DNA from: Bacillus_AB infantis_C
GTDB lineage: Bacteria > Bacillota > Bacilli > Bacillales > Cytobacillaceae
Direction: 5' to 3'
DNA: 64,000 nt
Assembly (NCBI RefSeq): GCF_050107595.1
Contig: NZ_JBNILH010000010.1
Span: forward strand, 132,167 to 196,166
The position numbers and the translations under genes are program-made. Of the stretch, positions 23,185 to 31,769 are shown piece after piece (position 1 is the stretch's first letter; every line of letters starts with the position of its first letter). The notes beneath the pieces were generated by a model. It was not told the DNA's origin, searched no databases, and was given only the letters and a program-made list of their open reading frames with translations.

Positions 23185-24666
23185 CATTATTCCTTCCTTC
23201 AGCCAGGCCGCACATTTTTCAATATCCTTTGAGAATACCCTGTCTTTTGTAATGGATGGGATGATTTCCCTCGCCTTTTCGTAGATCTTTCTTGTTTTCG
23301 GCGCCATTTTTTCAACCCCCCGGAACTCGGCTGCCTGCAGGGCGCAAATCAGCTCAATCGCCAGCACCCGGGTCGCATTCTGGATGATCTGCCACGCATG
23401 CCGGGATCCGATCGTTCCCATGCTCACATGGTCTTCCTGATTGGCGGAAGACGGGATGGAATCAACACTTGCCGGATGGGCCAGCGTTTTATTTTCCGAA
23501 ACAAGTGATGCCGCGCTGTATTGCATGATCATGGCTCCTGACTGGAGGCCAGGCTCCGGGCTTAAGAAAGCAGGCAGGTCGCTGAGCTGCGGATTGACGA
23601 GCCGCTCGATTCTTCTTTCCGAAATATTGGCCAGCTCCGCCACAGCAATCTTCATAAAATCCATAGCAAAAGCAATCGGCTGCCCATGAAAATTCCCGCC
23701 GGAAATGACCCAGTCCCCCTCTTCAAAAATCAGCGGATTATCGGTCGCCGCATTCATCTCAATCTCCAATTTCTCTTTTACATAATCAAGTGCCTGCCAG
23801 CTGGCACCGTGAACCTGGGGAATGCACCGGAGAGAATAGGCATCCTGGACACGGAGCTCCCCCTGAACGGTCGTCAATCTGCTTCCGGACAGATAATCTC
23901 TCATCCTTGCTGCCGTGTCAATCTGCTGCTGATAGCCGCGGGCCAGATGGATTCTTTCATCAAATGCATCCGTAATGCCGTTCAGGCCTTCCATCGTTAT
24001 GGCCGCAATCATCTCGCTTTGAAATGCCAGCTGCTCCGCTTCGAGATAAGCGACCGCACCCATGCTGGTCATGGCCTGGGTGCCATTAATGAGGGCAAGC
24101 CCCTCCTTCGCCTCCAGATGGAAAGGAGCAAGTCCTGCAGACTCGATAGCCTCTGATGAAGGCTGCCTCTTCCCTTTGTAAAAAACCTCCCCCTCACCAA
24201 TCAGAGCAAGAGCAAGATGGGACAATGGAGCAAGATCCCCGCTCGCGCCAAGCGATCCCTGCTGCGGGATGACAGGGTGAATTTCTTCATTCAGGAACCC
24301 GAGCAGCCTTTCAACCAGCTCCGGCCTCACACCTGAATATCCTTTTAACAGCGCATTTGCCCGGAGCAGCAGCATCGCCCTTGAAACAGATTCAGGAAAA
24401 GGCTCCCCCACCCCGCATGCGTGGGAACGGATGAGATTCAGCTGGAGCGCCTTTACATCCTTCTGGTTGATCAGCACATCGCTGAACTTCCCAAAACCAG
24501 TGTTAATGCCGTAAATGACCCTTTCTTCTTCTACAATTCTGCGCACAGCCTCATGGCTTTGCTCCACCAGCTCCATGCTTCCGGCGGATGCAGCCGCCTG
24601 TTCTTTCTCCAATACAACTGCCCTTACCTGTTCCAATGTTAATGTGTTTCCTGTCAATTCGATCAT
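23179..24666 (-). CDS. hutH: Histidine ammonia-lyase
   Basis: A 495-aa enzyme that deaminates L-histidine to urocanate, the first step of histidine use. The MIO cofactor triad Ala141-Ser142-Gly143 is in QQGSLGASGDLAPLSH. YGINTGFGKFSDV (near residue 52) and SQEDHVSMG-like ANQEDHVSMGTIG (near 410) are also conserved. Length is typical. Unlike B. subtilis, no hutP, hutU, hutI or hutG is adjacent, so the pathway genes are split. The promoter (TTGACA-18-TACAAT) and a leader hairpin upstream suggest attenuation control. Confidence 0.93.
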   Translation of the reverse strand: MIELTGNTLTLEQVRAVVLEKEQAAASAGSMELVEQSHEAVRRIVEEERVIYGINTGFGKFSDVLINQKDVKALQLNLIRSHACGVGEPFPESVSRAMLLLRANALLKGYSGVRPELVERLLGFLNEEIHPVIPQQGSLGASGDLAPLSHLALALIGEGEVFYKGKRQPSSEAIESAGLAPFHLEAKEGLALINGTQAMTSMGAVAYLEAEQLAFQSEMIAAITMEGLNGITDAFDERIHLARGYQQQIDTAARMRDYLSGSRLTTVQGELRVQDAYSLRCIPQVHGASWQALDYVKEKLEIEMNAATDNPLIFEEGDWVISGGNFHGQPIAFAMDFMKIAVAELANISERRIERLVNPQLSDLPAFLSPEPGLQSGAMIMQYSAASLVSENKTLAHPASVDSIPSSANQEDHVSMGTIGSRHAWQIIQNATRVLAIELICALQAAEFRGVEKMAPKTRKIYEKAREIIPSITKDRVFSKDIEKCAAWLKEGIMK

Positions 24667-24700
24667 TCTCTTTCCCCCTCAGCATATTAGCGAAATAAAG

Positions 24701-24741
24701 AAGAGGCTGCATTCAAACCAGGGTTTGAAATACAGCCTCTT
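24701..24741 (-). terminator. Leader hairpin/attenuator upstream of hutH
   Basis: A long stem made from AAGAGGCTG / CAGCCTCTT plus ATTCAAACC / GGTTTGAAAT around a 2-3 nt loop. On the minus strand it is followed by CTTTATTT and then the hutH ribosome binding site (GAGGGGGAAAG). It lies between the promoter and the start codon, so it would block hutH unless an antiterminator acts. Confidence 0.65.
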
Positions 24742-24816
24742 TCGAAAATGTTATAAGTTGATGTGTGTTCCTCTTCATTGCGCATCATCCATTATGATTT
24801 ATTTATTCTATTCTTC

Positions 24817-24846
24817 ATTGTATGAATAGATTTTTTATGATGTCAA
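24817..24846 (-). promoter_or_regulatory. hutH promoter
   Basis: TTGACA (24846-24841), 18-bp spacer, TACAAT (24822-24817) on the minus strand. The predicted leader is about 140 nt and includes the attenuator hairpin. Confidence 0.7.
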
Positions 24847-25019
24847 CAGGTTTTTACCATATTTTAACATATTAGATTGTTAGATGATTAGCATGGTAGC
24901 GGGGTGAAGGGCGGGGTTTGTCAGCTGGTCGCTGGTGCTCTGGCTGGATGGACTTTGGAGAGGGAGCATTTCTTCTGTTTAAATGGGGCGCTCCTCTGGG
25001 GTCGATTGGCAGACAAAAT

Positions 25020-25590
25020 GGGAAATGGTAGATTATGTGCTGAAGTTGGTAGATTATCGGTTCAATTGGTAAATTAATCGCTTAATTCGGTAGATTCCAC
25101 GCTCTTCTGATTTAAATAGCCGCAATCTGGCCGCTACACCCTCACAGATAGACTGGAAAAATCGCTAACTGGCAGCTGCTGCGCTCAAACTGTGCAAATA
25201 GGCGAAAAGCTGGGCACTCTGCTGCCTTTTTTATGCAGTTGGTAGATTATCCGCTCAATTGATGAAATTAATCGCGAAGTTGGTAGATTATCGGCTCAAT
25301 TGGTAAATTAATCGCTTAATTCGGTAGATTCCCCGCTCATCTGATTAAAATAGCTGCAATCTGGCGCTACTCCCTCACAGATAGACTGGAAAAATCGCTA
25401 ACTCGCAGCTGCTGCGCTCAAACTGTGCAAATAGGCGAAAAGCCGGGCACTCTGCTGCCTTTTATGCAGTTGGTAGATTATCCGCTCAATTGATGAAATT
25501 AATCGCGAAATTGGTAGATTATCCGCTCAATTGATGAAATTAATCGCGAAGTTGGTAGATTATCCGCTCAATTGATTAAAATAACCGCAT
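25020..25590. repeat. Tandem array of TTGGTAGATTATC-type 20-bp units inside a 234-bp duplication
   Basis: Units of about 20 bp (TTGGTAGATTATCNGCTCAA, TTGGTAAATTAATCGCTTAA) alternate through the region. A longer block, including the non-repeat segment with CTCACAGATAGACTGGAAAA and CAGCTGCTGCGCTCAAACTG, is duplicated at a 234-bp offset (for example CTTAATTCGGTAGATTCC at 25081 and 25315). The whole 24847-25690 gap has no gene with a ribosome binding site or family match. Confidence 0.8.
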
Positions 25591-25691
25591 ACTCGGCAGA
25601 TTCCCCACCTCAATCGGTTAATCTCCCTCATCCGCAAACACCGTTAACCACAATACCCTGCCACCCCACCCCAAAGAACTCTGCCCAAATC

Positions 25692-25717
25692 AAAAAAACC
25701 GCTTCTCAGCGGTTTTT
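25692..25717 (-). terminator. Terminator of pssA
   Basis: Stem CCGCT - TCTC - AGCGG flanked by A and T runs (AAAAAAA on the left, TTTTT on the right). T run follows on the minus strand right after the pssA stop. Confidence 0.85.
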
Positions 25718-26412
25718 CATTCAATATCCCTTTTATTTTTCCCTTTTACAAAGATATAGGCCAGATAGGCGATATACATGGGTGCCGCAATATAAATCAG
25801 GTAGGGAAATTGCCCGTATGTCCCTTTGTAGATCAGATACAGAAGGCAGCCAAGAAAGATGGTGACTATCGTTCCGTATTTCGGAAGCGGAACTTCCTTC
25901 AGGCTTGGGATCCTGATTTTTGAGACCATTAGAAAGCATAGTGCTGTAAAAATAACGGTCGTGACGATATTCGGGATTTTGTCCCCGAACAGCGTGAGGA
26001 GCGCCATGATGCCTCCTGCGGCCGTGATCGGGACGCCGACGAAATAATTCATCGACGATTTTGGGGAACTGATATTGAACCTGGCCAGCCTGAATGCTCC
26101 GAACAGCGGGAAAAGGCCGGCGACGGCAAGGCCAAGAATGTCGAATTGATAGAAATATGTATAATACACTAAAAAGGACGGCGCCACCCCGAAAGTGACG
26201 ATGTCTGCGAGCGAATCGAGCTCTTTTCCAAGCGCGCTGTCAGCCTTCAGCATCCGGGCAAGCCTGCCGTCCATGCTGTCAAGCATCATGCCGATCAGAA
26301 TGAGGATCGCCGCATTCTTAAATTGGCCGTTCGCTGCAAACCCTATAGAGAGGAAACCGCAGTACAGGTTTCCAAGAGTGACCAGATTGGGGATTGACTT
26401 CGTAAATCGCAC
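25717..26412 (-). CDS. pssA: CDP-diacylglycerol-serine O-phosphatidyltransferase
   Basis: A 231-aa membrane enzyme making phosphatidylserine from CDP-diacylglycerol and serine. The CDP-alcohol phosphatidyltransferase motif DG-xx-AR-x8-G-xxx-D-xxx-D is intact at residues 48-70 (Asp48, Gly49, Ala52, Arg53, Gly62, Asp66, Asp70). About 7 membrane helices. The GTG start has a weak GGAG 14 bp upstream, so the start is less certain. No psd gene is adjacent, unlike B. subtilis. Other CDP-alcohol transferases are possible, but IPNLVTLGNLYCGFLSI at the N-terminus is PssA-like. Confidence 0.85.
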   Translation of the reverse strand: MRFTKSIPNLVTLGNLYCGFLSIGFAANGQFKNAAILILIGMMLDSMDGRLARMLKADSALGKELDSLADIVTFGVAPSFLVYYTYFYQFDILGLAVAGLFPLFGAFRLARFNISSPKSSMNYFVGVPITAAGGIMALLTLFGDKIPNIVTTVIFTALCFLMVSKIRIPSLKEVPLPKYGTIVTIFLGCLLYLIYKGTYGQFPYLIYIAAPMYIAYLAYIFVKGKNKRDIE

Positions 26413-26451
26413 AGGCTTTCATCACACTCCAGCAACATAATATGTACGCCG

Positions 26452-26484
26452 GGTGCCAGGCACATTTACTCCGTGCCTGGCACC
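26452..26484. repeat. Perfect inverted repeat GGTGCCAGGCAC/GTGCCTGGCACC
   Basis: 12-bp perfect arms with a 9-nt loop, just upstream of pssA. It belongs to the scattered GGTGCCTGGCACC palindrome family; a degenerate relative (GGTGCCTGTCACC) is at about 26622. Confidence 0.75.
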
Positions 26485-26630
26485 ACGCAGCTATTACAGA
26501 CATTATACCACTTCAATGCGGCAGGGAAGAAAAAAACTGGGGCAAAAGTTTGTCTTTCCCTTTACCCGCAGTCCTGAACGGCTAATCACAAGGCCAGCCG
26601 CAACTGGCCTATAACCGGTATAGGTGCCTG

Positions 26631-26843
26631 TCACCCTCTCTTCCCCCTCTCCCCTCTCTCCATCATTTCAAAAAATCCCGGCACTTCCTCCAGTTTGTTA
26701 TCACGGAGCTTGCGGAGGACGGCTTCGCGCAGTTCCTGCTCGAGGTCTTCCCGGTTTTCCTTGCCTGTCTGGTATAAGGATTTCTTGATTTTAGGCTCGA
26801 TGGCCTTCATAATTTCCTCTATTTCCTGCTGTGACAAATTCAT
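26631..26843 (-). CDS. RsoA-like sigma co-factor (region-2-like small protein)
   Basis: A 70-aa protein: MNLSQQEIEEIMKAIEPKIK, then KSLYQTGKENREDLEQELRE. The LYQT...REDLEQEL...KL pattern resembles sigma region 2 (the core-binding EDLxQE motif) and the RsoA subunit that works with SigO in B. subtilis. It is third in an operon with a sigma-like protein and a YvrJ protein, 4 bp after yvrJ. AAGGGTG is 5 bp before the ATG at 26843. Assignment rests on motif and context; an unrelated small protein is possible. Confidence 0.55.
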   Translation of the reverse strand: MNLSQQEIEEIMKAIEPKIKKSLYQTGKENREDLEQELREAVLRKLRDNKLEEVPGFFEMMERGERGKRG

Positions 26844-26847
26844 GATT

Positions 26848-27012
26848 TCACCCTTTGTCTTTTTCAATCTGTGCGATGCCTCGGGAAATGTCCTCCATTT
26901 TTGTTTTCAGCTGTTCAAACCGGTTTTCATAGCGGTGCAGCAAATACATGGTAATGGCAATGGGGAATCCGAAATTGCCGATGATCTGCAAAAGATTCAG
27001 CTGTTCAAGCAT
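26848..27012 (-). CDS. YvrJ family small membrane protein
   Basis: A 54-aa protein. It reads MLEQLNLLQIIGNFGFPIAI, then TMYLLHRYENRFEQLKTKM; the NFGFPIAITMYLL helix followed by an amphipathic coil is the YvrJ family pattern. Its start overlaps the sigma gene stop by 8 bp, and AAGGAGGAAATACA precedes the ATG. YvrJ proteins often accompany SigO/RsoA-type or phage-like sigma genes. The function is unknown; membrane tethering is a guess. Confidence 0.75.
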   Translation of the reverse strand: MLEQLNLLQIIGNFGFPIAITMYLLHRYENRFEQLKTKMEDISRGIAQIEKDKG

Positions 27013-27550
27013 TGTATTTCCTCCTTATGGTTTCAATCGCCTTATTTTTGGTCTTTGATACTGCCTGCGGGCTGATGCCGAGCAATCTGGCTGTCTCAGC
27101 ATCAGGGAGGCTGCGGACAAATGCGTAAAAGAGAATTTCCTGCTGCCTAAGTGTCAGCGATTTGATGATTTTGGCTAGCCGGGGATCGGCAGAGTAATCT
27201 TCCAGCCTTCCGGAGGGGATTTCGATGAAAGGCCGGAGCGCTGACTCGTCTTCGAGGAGCTGTATCAGGGGTTCTGCCCCGCTCTCTGCTTCTGCAGCAG
27301 GCACATCCAGTGTGAGCTGATACCTGGCGCGCAATTCGCGTGCCTCCATGTCGAACTTTTTTGACTCATAATAGATGGTCTTATTTAGATAAGAAACGAA
27401 GCGGACATGCCTGAAATACCTTTTAAAGGCTGCTTCAAGCCGGTCTTTATTTTTCTCATCGGGATCATCCAGATAATCCTCATACAGCTTTTGGTGCTCT
27501 TCCTGCCTCAAAAATTCACGAATCACCATATTTGGCTCCCTGCCTTCCAT
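27005..27550 (-). CDS. SigO-like sigma-70 family protein
   Basis: A 181-aa protein. The N-terminal half has a conserved YLDDPDEKNKDRLEAAFKRYF helix region and RFVSYLNKTIYYESKKFD. The C-terminus is a sigma region 4 HTH with LTLRQQEILFYAFVRSLPDAETARLLGISPQAVSK. A complete region 2 is not evident, which fits a split sigma factor that needs a partner such as the region-2-like protein at 26631. AGGAGGTG precedes the ATG. A perfect palindrome matching the LexA (SOS) box lies 18 bp upstream of the start. Targets are unknown (in B. subtilis SigO-RsoA activates oxdC). Confidence 0.65.
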   Translation of the reverse strand: MEGREPNMVIREFLRQEEHQKLYEDYLDDPDEKNKDRLEAAFKRYFRHVRFVSYLNKTIYYESKKFDMEARELRARYQLTLDVPAAEAESGAEPLIQLLEDESALRPFIEIPSGRLEDYSADPRLAKIIKSLTLRQQEILFYAFVRSLPDAETARLLGISPQAVSKTKNKAIETIRRKYNA

Positions 27551-27567
27551 TTTGACACCTCCTCATT

Positions 27568-27583
27568 CAGAACATATGTTCTG
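27568..27583 (-). promoter_or_regulatory. LexA/DinR-type SOS box
   Basis: CAGAACATATGTTCTG, a 16-bp perfect palindrome containing GAAC-ATAT-GTTC, the Gram-positive LexA core. It lies 18 bp before the sigma gene ATG, where it would block transcription. A further inverted repeat AGAACA/TGTTCT (27603-27622) with a minus-strand T run sits just upstream. Confidence 0.7.
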
Positions 27584-27830
27584 TTATTGGGTTAAAAAAA
27601 TGAGAACAAGCTTGCCTGTTCTACTTTATAAAGTATAAAAATCATGAAAAAAAACAACCTGTCCTGCTTTATTTTAACATTGCTGCCCCTTTTTTATAAG
27701 GGCCTTTGGTGCCACACTGTTATTTCCTTTATATCCTTTTTACCGGCTTCTCATTCTGTTTGTCCATTACAATTTTTCCTGCGTTTCCGTTATACTTATA
27801 GAGGAAGCACAGATTTGAAAGGAGCTTTAC

Positions 27831-29927
27831 ATGAAATCACTCGTACTTGCGGAAAAACCGAGTGTGGCCCGGGAGATTGCCCGTGTGCTCGGCTGTACGC
27901 AGACTCATAAATCTTATATAGAAGGAAATAAATACATTGTCACTTGGGCGCTCGGCCATCTGGTTGAACTGAAAATGCCCGAGAATTATGATACAAAATT
28001 CAAGCACTGGAATCTGGAAGACCTGCCGATCATCCCTGACCGGATGGGCCTTAAGGTCATGAAGCAGACGAGCCACCAGTTCCGGGCCATCGACACGCTT
28101 TCCAAGCGGAAAGATATCAATGAAATCATCATCGCGACCGATGCCGGGCGTGAAGGTGAGCTGGTAGCCCGCTGGATTCTTGAAAAAATTTATTGGAAAA
28201 AGCCGGTCAAGCGCCTGTGGATCTCCTCTGTCACAGACCGTGCGATTAAAGAAGGCTTCCAAAGCCTGAAGCCCGGGGACCAGTTCCTCGCCCTATACGA
28301 TTCAGCGGTATGCCGTGCTGAAGCCGACTGGCTGATCGGTTTGAATGTGACACGTGCCTTAACAACGAAATATAATGACCCGCTGTCTGCGGGGCGTGTG
28401 CAGACACCGACGCTTGCCCTGATCATGGATAGGGAGAAATTGATCCAATCCTTCACACCGAAGGAATACTGGACGATTTCCGCCCAGGTTGGGCCGTTTA
28501 AGGCAGACTGGGAAAAGAACGGCGAGAAAAGGACTTTTTCTAAAGAAACAGCTGAAGCCATCGTTGCAAAAACCGATTCAGCAAAAGCCGTGATCCAGTC
28601 TATAAGCCGCAAGGAAAAAAGCGAGCAGCAGCCGCTTCCTTATGATCTGACCGAGCTGCAGCGGGATGCCAATAAGCGCTTCGGTTTTTCGGCGAAAAAG
28701 ACATCCAATGTCCTGCAGCGATTATATGAGCAATACAAGCTCGTTACCTATCCAAGGACAGATTCCCGCTACCTGACAAAGGATATGGAAGCAACGATGC
28801 TGGACCGCCTCCATGGAATCGCCTCAGGCTACAGGGATGAAGTGAAGCCGCTTCTGGCCAAAAAAGGAAAGGTCCTTGCCAAGCGCGTGTTCAATAATGA
28901 AAAGGTGACCGATCACCATGCCATCATCCCAACCGAGGAGCGCTTACATCTGAGCGACCTGGACAGTGATGAGCAAAAGCTGTACGACATCATTGTCCGC
29001 CGCTTCCTGGCCCTTTTCCATGAGCCGTACAAATATGAGACGATTCAGGCTTCCTTTGATCTGAACGGCGAAACATTCTCAACCAGAGAAACCGCCGTCA
29101 TCGAAGAAGGCTTCCGGCAGGTGACAGGCAAGGGAGAAGAAAAGGAAATGAAGCTGAACCTTTCTTCCCTCTCAAAAGGCCAGACCCTGACTGTAAAATC
29201 AGTCTCTTCCGAGCAAAAACTGACTGAGCCGCCTGCACGCTATACCGAGGCCGATATTTTATCCCAAATGGAGAAATACAGTCTTGGAACACCGGCAACA
29301 AGGGCAGAAATCATCGAACGCCTGCTTACGACCGAAGCAGTTGAACGCCAGAACGGCGGACGCCTCCACCCTACAGGCAAGGGCAAGCAGCTGATGGACC
29401 TTGTGAACGAGGACCTGAAGTCACCTGAACTGACAGCCAAATGGGAGCAGGAGCTTGAAGCGATCGCGCGCGGCAAGGCAAGCCCGAAGGAATTTTTGAA
29501 AAAGATCCGCCAGCAGACCCTGCAGCTGGTATCCGAAATCAAGACAAGCGATAAATCGTACAGAGCCCATAATCTGACCGGCTCAAAATGCCCGGAATGC
29601 GGCTCCTTCCTGAAAGAGCGCAACACGAAAGACGGCAAAGTGCTCGTCTGCTCTGACATGGAATGCAGCTACCGGAAGCGCAAAGACCCGAAGCTTTCCA
29701 ACCGACGCTGCCCGCAGTGCCATAAAAAAATGGAAATCCACAACGGGAAGGCCGGCACCTACTTCCAATGCCGACCGTGCAATGTTGTAGAGAAGGCGCA
29801 GGATAAAAAGAAAGCTGTCAACAAGCGGGAAGAACGCAAGCTTGTGCAGAAATACAGCAAAAACGAAGAATCCTTCGGAACCAGCCTCGGCGATCTGCTG
29901 AAAGCGGCTATGAAGGACGAAGATTGA
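27831..29927 (+). CDS. topB: DNA topoisomerase III
   Basis: A 698-aa type IA topoisomerase. The TOPRIM domain has AEKPSVAREIARVL (residues 7-20) and TDAGREGEL (about 103-111). The active-site tyrosine is Tyr307 in TYPRTDSRYL. A C-terminal tail has two zinc-ribbon-like cysteine sets (CPECG...CSDMEC and CPQCH...CRPC), then a basic end. It relaxes or decatenates single-stranded DNA during replication and recombination. GAAAGGAG precedes the ATG, and a terminator follows the gene. Length is near that of B. subtilis TopB. Confidence 0.94.
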   Translation: MKSLVLAEKPSVAREIARVLGCTQTHKSYIEGNKYIVTWALGHLVELKMPENYDTKFKHWNLEDLPIIPDRMGLKVMKQTSHQFRAIDTLSKRKDINEIIIATDAGREGELVARWILEKIYWKKPVKRLWISSVTDRAIKEGFQSLKPGDQFLALYDSAVCRAEADWLIGLNVTRALTTKYNDPLSAGRVQTPTLALIMDREKLIQSFTPKEYWTISAQVGPFKADWEKNGEKRTFSKETAEAIVAKTDSAKAVIQSISRKEKSEQQPLPYDLTELQRDANKRFGFSAKKTSNVLQRLYEQYKLVTYPRTDSRYLTKDMEATMLDRLHGIASGYRDEVKPLLAKKGKVLAKRVFNNEKVTDHHAIIPTEERLHLSDLDSDEQKLYDIIVRRFLALFHEPYKYETIQASFDLNGETFSTRETAVIEEGFRQVTGKGEEKEMKLNLSSLSKGQTLTVKSVSSEQKLTEPPARYTEADILSQMEKYSLGTPATRAEIIERLLTTEAVERQNGGRLHPTGKGKQLMDLVNEDLKSPELTAKWEQELEAIARGKASPKEFLKKIRQQTLQLVSEIKTSDKSYRAHNLTGSKCPECGSFLKERNTKDGKVLVCSDMECSYRKRKDPKLSNRRCPQCHKKMEIHNGKAGTYFQCRPCNVVEKAQDKKKAVNKREERKLVQKYSKNEESFGTSLGDLLKAAMKDED

Positions 29928-29931
29928 TAGC

Positions 29932-29966
29932 AGGACCCCGGCCGGCAGCGGCTGGGGTCCTTCTTT
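29932..29966 (+). terminator. Terminator of topB
   Basis: AGGACCCC (29932-29939) pairs with GGGGTCCT (29954-29961); the loop contains a further GCCGGC/GCGGC element. Followed by TCTTT. Confidence 0.8.
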
Positions 29967-30346
29967 ATTGGCTGAAGGCTGCTGGCAGGAACAGGCTCTT
30001 TTGGCGCATCTCATGCGACAATTATCATGCACCTTCGAAGCTTTCGGAGGGAGGTTCCGAGAGTGTTACAAATATGCTGACAGGTTCCGAATAGGTTCCG
30101 AATACTTCGGAGGGCTTTTGTGTGTACGGCCATTCATTCGTACTAAAGAGTGCCTGGCACCTTCAAAAGACACTTTCCCTCTATTTGTCCATTTGCCGTG
30201 CCTGACATACTCCTTTTCACCATCGAATGTTGCCTGATACAACTTTGTAATCTTCCCCGCCTCTCCTTCCCACATTCACCACTTTAAACGGAATATTTCC
30301 AACTCTTCGTCCATAGTCATCTACTAATTATGGAAGGAGTGATGAG
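29967..30346. other. Intergenic region before atoE
   Basis: Contains three AGGTTCCGA copies (about 30051-30105) near TTCGGAGGG segments that can pair with them, and one GTGCCTGGCACC palindrome (30150-30161). No ORF with a ribosome binding site is convincing. A roughly 69-codon minus-strand frame lacks family features. Confidence 0.5.
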
Positions 30347-31663
30347 ATGCTGACAAAAATGGCAGACCGATTTTCGAGACTGGTAGAAAGGTATTTGCCG
30401 GATGCTTTTGTCATTGCTGTGCTGATGACTTTAGCTGTTTTTGCTGCCGGTTTCCTGATGAAGCCGCAGGAGCCGATGGAGCTTGTTAAGTCTTTCGGAG
30501 ATGGGTTCTGGGTGTATCTGGCGTTTACGATGCAGATGGTTCTGCTGCTCATGACAGGGATGGCGCTTGCTTCGGTGCCTATTGTGCAGAGACTGCTTGC
30601 AGCACTTTCCTCAAAGGCGCAAACAGCAGGCCAGGCTTATATTCTGACTTTCCTTGTGTCTGCGGCTGCTTATTATGTGAACTGGGGGCTGGCGGTTGTT
30701 GTAGGTGCCATTATGGCGAGGGAAGTCGGCAGACGAAACCAGAATGCCCATTTTCCTTTGCTTGTTGCGGCTGCCTATGCGCCGACCGTCCTGTATACAG
30801 CCGGCCTGTCCAGCTCTATCGGGTTGACTGTAGCGACGAAGGGCCACTTTCTTGAAGACTTGACCGGTGTGATCCCGACGTCAGAAACTATTTTCCATCC
30901 TGGCACCATCGCGATTTTTCTTGTGCTGCTGGCAACGATTCCGCTCTTCATATATTTCATGGCCCCTAAGGAGGGGATTCTTCCTTATAAGCCGGCAGAC
31001 GAGACAAAGACTGAAAAAAGCACGATTGCTCCTGAAGAGAGCACCCCTGCTTCCTCTCTTGAAAAAACAAGAATATTAGGAAGTCTGATTGGAATCATCG
31101 GGCTCGGATATCTGGTTTATGAATTTTGGAATGGCCGGGACATTGACTTGAATCTGATCAATATTGCTTTTCTATCGCTCGGGCTCCTTTTCCACGGTTC
31201 CCTTGCCAGTTATGCAGCAGCCTTCAAGGATGCTGCGGGGGCGATATCGCCCATTATCCTGCAGTTCCCATTTTATGCAGGCATCATTAGCATGCTCGGC
31301 AGTTCCGGAATTGCCGAGTCGATGATTAACGGGATGGCTTCCATTGCAGGCAAGGATACCTTTGATATTTTCACCTACTGGTCAGCTGGCCTTGTGAATA
31401 TTCTTGCTCCTTCAGGCGGAGGGCAATGGGCGCTTCAGGGTCCACTGCAGGTTCCGGCAGGCCTCCAGCTCGGGGTCGATCCCGCTGTCACGGCAATGGC
31501 TGTCGGCTGGGGGGATGCCTGGACTAATCTGATCCAGCCTTTCTGGGCACTTCCTATTTTGAGCGTGGTCGGCCTGCATATCCGCCATATTATGGGCTAT
31601 TGCATCCTCCTCGCCATCTGGGTTGGAGCTGTTACAACCATCATGATGTTCTTTGTCTATTAA
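30347..31663 (+). CDS. Short-chain fatty acid transporter, AtoE family
   Basis: A 438-aa integral membrane protein, about 11-12 helices. MADRFSRLVERYLPDAFVIAVLMT at the N-terminus, SAAAYYVNWGLAVVVGAIMAREVG and SAGLVNILAPSGGGQWALQGP are signatures of AtoE/TIGR00366 transporters, which take up short-chain fatty acids such as acetoacetate or butyrate. GGAAGGAG is 7 bp before the ATG. No ato catabolic genes adjoin. Confidence 0.85.
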   Translation: MLTKMADRFSRLVERYLPDAFVIAVLMTLAVFAAGFLMKPQEPMELVKSFGDGFWVYLAFTMQMVLLLMTGMALASVPIVQRLLAALSSKAQTAGQAYILTFLVSAAAYYVNWGLAVVVGAIMAREVGRRNQNAHFPLLVAAAYAPTVLYTAGLSSSIGLTVATKGHFLEDLTGVIPTSETIFHPGTIAIFLVLLATIPLFIYFMAPKEGILPYKPADETKTEKSTIAPEESTPASSLEKTRILGSLIGIIGLGYLVYEFWNGRDIDLNLINIAFLSLGLLFHGSLASYAAAFKDAAGAISPIILQFPFYAGIISMLGSSGIAESMINGMASIAGKDTFDIFTYWSAGLVNILAPSGGGQWALQGPLQVPAGLQLGVDPAVTAMAVGWGDAWTNLIQPFWALPILSVVGLHIRHIMGYCILLAIWVGAVTTIMMFFVY

Positions 31664-31769
31664 TGTCTTCACCCTCTCTTCAAAAGAAAATTCAGCACTC
31701 ATGCACCTGTCATTTTTTTCAAAAAGGTAGTATGATAGCGATATTGACCAGAGAAGTGAGGATTTCAGC

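Noticed and set aside
25572..25865. A 97-codon plus-strand frame near pssA
   Set aside because: It runs through the repeat array and pssA terminator, with no start signal.
27603..27622. A second LexA box (AGAACA...TGTTCT)
   Set aside because: The half sites are separated by 8 bp instead of the 4 bp required; it looks more like a hairpin.
30066..30275. A 69-codon minus-strand frame upstream of atoE
   Set aside because: No ribosome binding site, family match or terminator; it covers the palindrome and AGGTTCCGA repeats.
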